From assembly GCA_002483395.1 (NCBI GenBank), contig DLHV01000253.1, forward strand, positions 1 through 8,508: a stretch of 8,508 nt of DNA, written 5' to 3'. The position numbers were made by a program, and so were the translations under genes. Source of the DNA: Chloracidobacterium sp. UBA7659. Its GTDB lineage: Bacteria > Acidobacteriota > Blastocatellia > Pyrinomonadales > Pyrinomonadaceae. The notes beneath the pieces are model-generated. The model saw only the letters and a program-made list of their open reading frames with translations. It did no database searches and was not told where the DNA came from. Positions 7,524 to 8,508 of the stretch are shown here, one piece after another (the first letter of the stretch is position 1; each line of letters starts with the position of its first letter).

Positions 7524-7536
7524 GAAAATTTTCCAA

Positions 7537-7583
7537 CTATAAATCGTTGGGATCTCCTGACGTCCATACAGCTGTTGCATAAT
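7537..7583 (-). pseudogene. Relic of the 3' end of an FG-GAP-like gene
   Basis: Bases 7551-7583 align with 7671-7704, the end of the neighbouring FG-GAP gene, at 27 matches, 6 mismatches and one 1-base gap. On the minus strand the stretch reads MQQLYGR against IQQLYGQ in the intact gene. If the missing base is restored, it continues GDPNDL and a TAG stop (7539-7537), resembling the GDLPAPNAFVY-stop ending of the neighbour. It lies between a hairpin and the beta-barrel gene's ribosome site. It could be the remnant of a third paralogue or of a short duplication. Chance similarity is less likely but cannot be excluded by eye. Confidence 0.55.
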
Positions 7584-7584
7584 C

Positions 7585-7614
7585 GGCACTCGTTGAATAA
7601 CGTCAACGAGTGCC
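7585..7614. other. Perfect 12-bp inverted repeat between two minus-strand genes
   Basis: GGCACTCGTTGA (7585-7596) pairs perfectly with TCAACGAGTGCC (7603-7614) around the 6-base loop ATAACG. It lies 27 bases beyond the stop codon of the FG-GAP gene at 7642. There is no T tract on either side, so it is not a standard intrinsic terminator; it may protect an mRNA 3' end, help Rho-type termination, or be a protein-binding site. Confidence 0.75.
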
Positions 7615-7641
7615 TTGCATGACAAGAACGAATTTTCCCAT

Positions 7642-8508
7642 CTAGTAAACAAAAGCGTTTGGAGCCGGCAGATCTCCCGATTGTCCGTACAGCTGCTGGA
7701 TCATGCCGGATGTCGATCCAAAGATGTACCACGTGCCGTTTGACGGTCTGAAAACCGCCGCGTCGGCCTTGCCATCGCCGTCGTAATCCGCCGCGACGGG
7801 TCTATCACCCGCGGCTCCCCACGTTCGAACGGTGATTAAACTATTCAAGCTGTTGACAATGAACCACTCGCCGGTCGATGGGCGAAATACCGCAACGTCG
7901 GTTTTGTTGTCGCCGTCGTAATCCGCCGGGACGGGCACGTCATTCGCAGCTCCCCAGGTTTGAGCCGTAAATCCGGCGGTTGTCTTGTAGAAATACCAGC
8001 CATTATTCGATGGACGGAATAACGCGAGATCGGCTTTGCCGTCACCGTCGAAATCGCCCACTTGTGGCTTGTCCTCGGCAGTGCCGAACTGGAATACCGA
8101 GAATGTGTCGGCATATGTACCGGATGAGTTGCTAAGCCGCTTGTACCACGTGCCGTTCGACGGACGATAAAGGACCAGATCGGCCTTGCCGTCGCCGTCG
8201 TGATCAGCAGGAACGGGCATGTCGCCGGCTGCTCCCCATTGAATGCTTGTAAAGGTATGGTCCATTAAATTAAACCAGAACCACGTTCCTGTCGACGGGC
8301 GAAATACGGCAATTTCAGTTCGCCCATCTCCGTCAAAGTCCGCCGGTGCAAGCATATCGCCCGCAACACCAAACTCTGCCCACATATAACCGGCAGTTCC
8401 GCGAAGGATATACCAAATGTTGCTTGACGGCCGAAAGATTGAAAGGTCCGCCCGTCCGTCGGCATCGAAGTCGAAACGGGTTCGGCCCGAAGGTGTTGGT
8501 GTAGGCGT
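7642..8508 (-). CDS. FG-GAP/VCBS-like repeat protein, N-terminus beyond the window
   Basis: The frame is open from base 8508 down to the TAG at 7644-7642, giving 288 residues; the real start lies outside. The visible part opens with a TPTPTPSG linker and continues with six repeats of about 45 aa. Repeat starts are DFDADGRAD, DFDGDGRTE, DHDGDGKAD, DFDGDGKAD, DYDGDNKTD and DYDGDGKAD, each followed by a variant of AVFRPSNGTWY and a WGAAGDxPVPAD-type end. The protein stops with NAFVY after the sixth unit. The architecture (linker then six repeats at the C-terminus) matches the plus-strand mosaic protein, so the two are paralogues in opposite orientation. A signal peptide and further domains are expected upstream but not seen. 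The acidic loops suggest calcium binding, and the array a possible beta-propeller; both are inferences. An internal ATG at 8385 is not a credible start because repeat sequence continues upstream. Confidence 0.9.
   Translation of the reverse strand, partial: TPTPTPSGRTRFDFDADGRADLSIFRPSSNIWYILRGTAGYMWAEFGVAGDMLAPADFDGDGRTEIAVFRPSTGTWFWFNLMDHTFTSIQWGAAGDMPVPADHDGDGKADLVLYRPSNGTWYKRLSNSSGTYADTFSVFQFGTAEDKPQVGDFDGDGKADLALFRPSNNGWYFYKTTAGFTAQTWGAANDVPVPADYDGDNKTDVAVFRPSTGEWFIVNSLNSLITVRTWGAAGDRPVAADYDGDGKADAAVFRPSNGTWYIFGSTSGMIQQLYGQSGDLPAPNAFVY
7660..8472 (-). repeat. Second array of six FG-GAP/VCBS-like repeats
   Basis: Six units of about 45 residues; the third is longer because of an insertion (KRLSNSSGTYADTFSVFQFG). 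Units differ from those of the plus-strand array mainly in using WGAAGD instead of QFGxxGD. Together with the array at 5121-5936 it forms a diverged inverted repeat flanking the beta-barrel gene. Confidence 0.88.

Noticed and set aside
7512..7652. Earlier ATG (7652) for the beta-barrel gene
   Set aside because: The added 47 residues run through the hairpin and the FG-GAP relic and would overlap the neighbouring gene's end; ATG 7511 has a ribosome site and begins a signal peptide.

Overview
The window looks like a chromosomal accessory region of a Gram-negative environmental bacterium, most likely an acidobacterium (Blastocatellia/Pyrinomonadales type). This rests on gene style: long Pro/Ser/Thr linkers followed by about 45-residue FG-GAP/VCBS-like repeats with a 'DGDGxxDxAVFRPSNGTWY' core, a large TPR-CHAT protein, and an outer-membrane beta-barrel protein ending in Trp. 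The placement is inference; there is no rRNA or marker gene here. I found no tRNA, CRISPR array, IS element or phage gene.

Layout. (1) 2-2221 (+): the 3' part of a TPR-CHAT gene with an intact caspase-like His/Cys dyad. (2) 2301-3650 (+): a secreted subtilisin-family (S8) protease with signal peptide, propeptide and full Asp/His/Asn/Ser set, plus three WxIGxS hexapeptides just before the catalytic domain. It ends at a strong intrinsic terminator (3674-3706). The first two genes have the same direction, lie 79 bases apart with no visible terminator between them, and may be cotranscribed. (3) 3837-5939 (+): a 700-residue secreted mosaic protein with a duplicated beta-rich domain, two P/S/T linkers, a CHRD domain and six FG-GAP-like repeats, followed by a strong terminator (6038-6076). 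(4) 6306-7511 (-): a 401-residue outer-membrane beta-barrel protein with its own minus-strand terminator (6163-6197). (5) 7642-8508 (-): the C-terminal part of a second FG-GAP-like protein, running off the window and again preceded by a TP-repeat linker.

Between genes 5 and 4 lie a perfect 12-bp hairpin and, beside it, a 47-base stretch that reads as a decayed copy of the last codons of an FG-GAP gene, with one base missing and its own stop codon.

Taken together, four of the five products are predicted to be exported (three signal peptides are visible; the fifth gene's is off the window). The region therefore looks devoted to cell-surface or extracellular functions, next to a cytoplasmic-type protease/scaffold protein. 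The most unusual points are the CHAT plus S8 protease pair, the hexapeptide repeat, the unassigned duplicated domain, and the FG-GAP gene relic.
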